A stretch of 64,000 nucleotides of DNA from CAWHYG01 sp963833505. Its GTDB lineage: Bacteria > Eisenbacteria > RBG-16-71-46 > CAIMUX01. A model generated the notes under the pieces. It saw nothing but the letters and a program-made list of their open reading frames with translations. It was not told the DNA's origin and searched no databases. The DNA is taken from positions 1,054,001-1,118,000 of the forward strand of contig CAWHYG010000007.1 of assembly GCA_963833505.1 (NCBI GenBank), read 5' to 3'. The position numbers and the translations under genes are program-made. Below, piece by piece: positions 62,628 to 64,000 of this stretch. Every line of letters starts with the position of its first letter. Position 1 is the stretch's first letter.

Positions 62628-62985
62628 GCAGGCCGTAAGCCGAGTTCTGTTCCGCACGGAGGCGCCGGAGCGCCCCGAGCGGGACCGTCATTTGTCTACG
62701 ACGGCCGTTGCCGGCCGCCTCCAGCGACCAACCCGGGAGTCCTGACGAGGCGGGCCGCCTCTCCTCCTCTATGCGGTCTTGCTCCGGGTGGGGTTTACCG
62801 AGCTGCCGGCGTCGCCGCCGGCACTGGTGAGCTCTTACCTCACCGTTTCACCCTTGCTCCGGCCTTTGCGGGCCGGGGCGGTCTGCTTTCTGTTGCACTT
62901 TCCTTGGGATCGCTCCCACTGGGATTTGCCCAGCACCCTGCCCTACGGAGCTCGGACTTTCCTCGAGAAACGCCGGCTCTCCTCA
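62628..62985 (-). ncRNA. rnpB: RNase P RNA, bacterial type A
   Basis: The minus strand has all universally conserved RNase P RNA elements in order. The 5' CR I is GAGGAAAGTCCGAGCTCC. Next comes GGTGCTGGGCAAATCCC, and then the core AAGTGCAACAGAAAGCAGAC. GGTGAGGTAAGAGCTCACC, GGTAAACCCCACCC and finally the 3' CR V AGAACTCGGCTTACGG follow. It is the catalytic RNA that matures tRNA 5' ends. Both ends are approximate. It lies directly downstream of the zinc-ribbon gene, a common arrangement in bacteria. Confidence 0.95.
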
Positions 62986-63033
62986 GGAAAGGAGAACCGA
63001 ACGCCCCCCGCGACGGTCGCACCTGCTCCCCGA

Positions 63034-63741
63034 TCACCGGTTGGTCCAGACGAGCATGCGACCGCAGCCCTCGCAGACCACGACCCGCTCCGCCTTCTGG
63101 ACCTCGACGATCCGCTGCGGCGGAAGCTGATAGCCGCAACCTCCGCAGGCTTTCTGTTCCACTCCGACCACGGCGCGGTCGCCCTTGCTTCGCCGGATCC
63201 TCTCGTAGCGGCTCCGGAGCATCGGCTCGAGACGCGCCACCAGGGCCTCGCGCGCGGTTCGCGCCCGCTCGAGGTGCTCGCGGTAGCCGGCCAGCTCACG
63301 CTCGAGACGCTCGCGCACGCCAGAGAGCTTCCGCTCCTCCTGCCCGACCAGATCCTCCAGGCGGACGATCTCGGCCTGCACGGTCTCTTCCTCTCCCAGG
63401 TATTGGATCGCCTGGTCCTCCACCTCGGAGGCGCGCCGGCGCATCTCGTCGATCTCGCGCACCATGGCCTGGTATTCGACGTTGTTCTTGACCCGGAATT
63501 GCTGCACCTCGAGCTCGCGGCGCCGGGTCTTGGCCGCTTCGGCGTCGCGCTCGAGCTGCCTGCGCTCGCGCTGCAGGTCGGCCCGCTGCCGCTGCCGCTC
63601 CTCGAGCGCGGACCTTTGCACCACCAGCTCGGATTCGTGGCGCTCCAGCTCCCTCGGTATCGCCTCGGTGCGTTCGTGGAGCCGGGAGCATTCGAGATCG
63701 GCCAGACTCAGATCGACCAGGATCGCGATTTCGTCCTTCAT
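63034..63741 (-). CDS. C4-type zinc-ribbon coiled-coil protein (CdsZ-like)
   Basis: 235 residues; ATG 63741 follows GGAGGAGTGAGAGCCGC. Residues of about 1-180 form a long coiled coil (LVDLSLADLECSRLHERT, RRQLERDAEAAKTRRREL, NNVEYQAMVREIDEMRR). The C-terminus is a zinc ribbon (ACGGCGYQLPPQ, then VVCEGCGRML) with two CxxC pairs. The family is conserved upstream of rnpB in many phyla and is thought to bind nucleic acid or act in cell processes that are not fully defined. The conserved NNxEYQA motif is intact. Confidence 0.88.
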   Translation of the reverse strand: MKDEIAILVDLSLADLECSRLHERTEAIPRELERHESELVVQRSALEERQRQRADLQRERRQLERDAEAAKTRRRELEVQQFRVKNNVEYQAMVREIDEMRRRASEVEDQAIQYLGEEETVQAEIVRLEDLVGQEERKLSGVRERLERELAGYREHLERARTAREALVARLEPMLRSRYERIRRSKGDRAVVGVEQKACGGCGYQLPPQRIVEVQKAERVVVCEGCGRMLVWTNR

Positions 63742-63891
63742 GCGGCTCTCACTCCTCCGATGCCGCCCGCGAGGGCCGGGATCGGACACGAAAAGAGGCG
63801 CACCCGCCGGATGCACCTCCATGGTCGGACCCCTTCCGCCGGCGATGCGGGATCGGGAATTCCGCCGAAAGCCCCTCTCGCGTACGGAAAC

Positions 63892-63967
63892 TGGTGGGCG
63901 GAACAGGGATTGAACCTGCGACCTCCGGCTTGTGATGCCGATGCTCTCCCGACTGAGCTACCCGCCC
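63892..63967 (-). tRNA. tRNA-Val (anticodon CAC)
   Basis: 76 nt on the minus strand. Acceptor GGGCGGG pairs with TCCGCCC. The D arm is GCTCAGTCGGGAGAGC. The anticodon stem TCGGC/GCCGG closes the loop ATCACAA, giving anticodon CAC for codon GTG. The T arm holds GCAGGTTCAATCCCTGT. The 3' CCA is encoded (ACCA). Confidence 0.95.
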
Positions 63968-63976
63968 TTGAACCCT

Positions 63977-64000
63977 TGGGCCCACTTGGGATCGAACCAA
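63977..64000 (-). tRNA. 3' end of a second tRNA, cut by the window edge
   Basis: On the minus strand TTGGTTCGATCCCAAG forms a T arm, followed by the acceptor strand TGGGCCC and discriminator A. It lies nine bases upstream of tRNA-Val in the same orientation. The 3' CCA is not encoded here. The isotype cannot be determined because the anticodon is beyond the edge. Confidence 0.7.

Overview
The window is GC-rich bacterial chromosome, about two thirds G+C by eye. It encodes a Gram-negative, heterotrophic organism: an outer-membrane lipid transport system, OmpA-type proteins, BamA-like barrels and many secreted proteins. At least seven secreted products end in the same FlgD/Ig-like C-terminal module, with a WDGRD-like motif followed by GxYFxRL and a terminal basic residue. 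That combination, together with the VCBS, LVIVD, Ycf48 and PQQ propellers and the S8 proteases, resembles Candidatus Eisenbacteria and relatives in or near the FCB group. This placement is an inference; no 16S gene is present.

Layout. 0-3.2 kb: the 5' part of an error-prone DNA polymerase (dnaE2), a palindrome-rich non-coding block, a truncated AlbA_2 gene and a complete MntA-HepT toxin-antitoxin pair. 3.6-10.8 kb: a frameshifted secreted subtilase, a fragment of an S9 peptidase, and a tandem pair of secreted VCBS-propeller proteins. 10.9-16.6 kb: housekeeping genes (VOC protein, Fe-S aldo/keto reductase, MobA-like nucleotidyltransferase, HAD phosphatase, ABC-F ATPase). 16.8-24.8 kb: a second frameshifted subtilase, a hybrid histidine kinase with a stand-alone receiver, an S4 protein, a DUF1573 protein and a sedolisin fragment. 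24.9-30.3 kb: a Ser/Thr kinase-TPR giant converging on a GAF/AAA+/Fis regulator whose ATPase motifs are all degenerate. 30.7-34.4 kb: two secreted propellers (LVIVD and Ycf48-like).

34.9-54.4 kb is an envelope-homeostasis region. It holds small secreted proteins, an OmpA remnant, a UPF0104 membrane protein, an intact V4R-type sigma-54 activator, a lipoprotein, a DUF6600 protein, an OmpA protein, MarC, an mlaE-mlaF-mlaD operon followed by DUF4403, a VIT transporter, a PA2778/PA2779 pair whose protease is fused to an outer-membrane barrel, a 42-bp minisatellite and four short stress/membrane proteins. Three sequences resembling -24/-12 promoters lie upstream of genes in this region, one of them a perfect match.

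54.5-64 kb: on the minus strand, a zinc-ribbon protein, RNase P RNA, and a run of envelope genes (peptidase-MA/TolB/barrel protein, PQQ propeller, PEGA protein, FN3/NHL lipoprotein) ending in threonine aldolase; tRNA-Val and the 3' end of a second tRNA close the window.

Two themes cut across the window. In-phase minisatellites (15, 36, 42, 42 and 45 bp) sit in linkers, at N-termini or beside signal peptides of genes. There is also a high density of broken genes: single-base frameshifts in both subtilases and remnants of S9, S53, OmpA, AlbA_2 and alcohol dehydrogenase genes.
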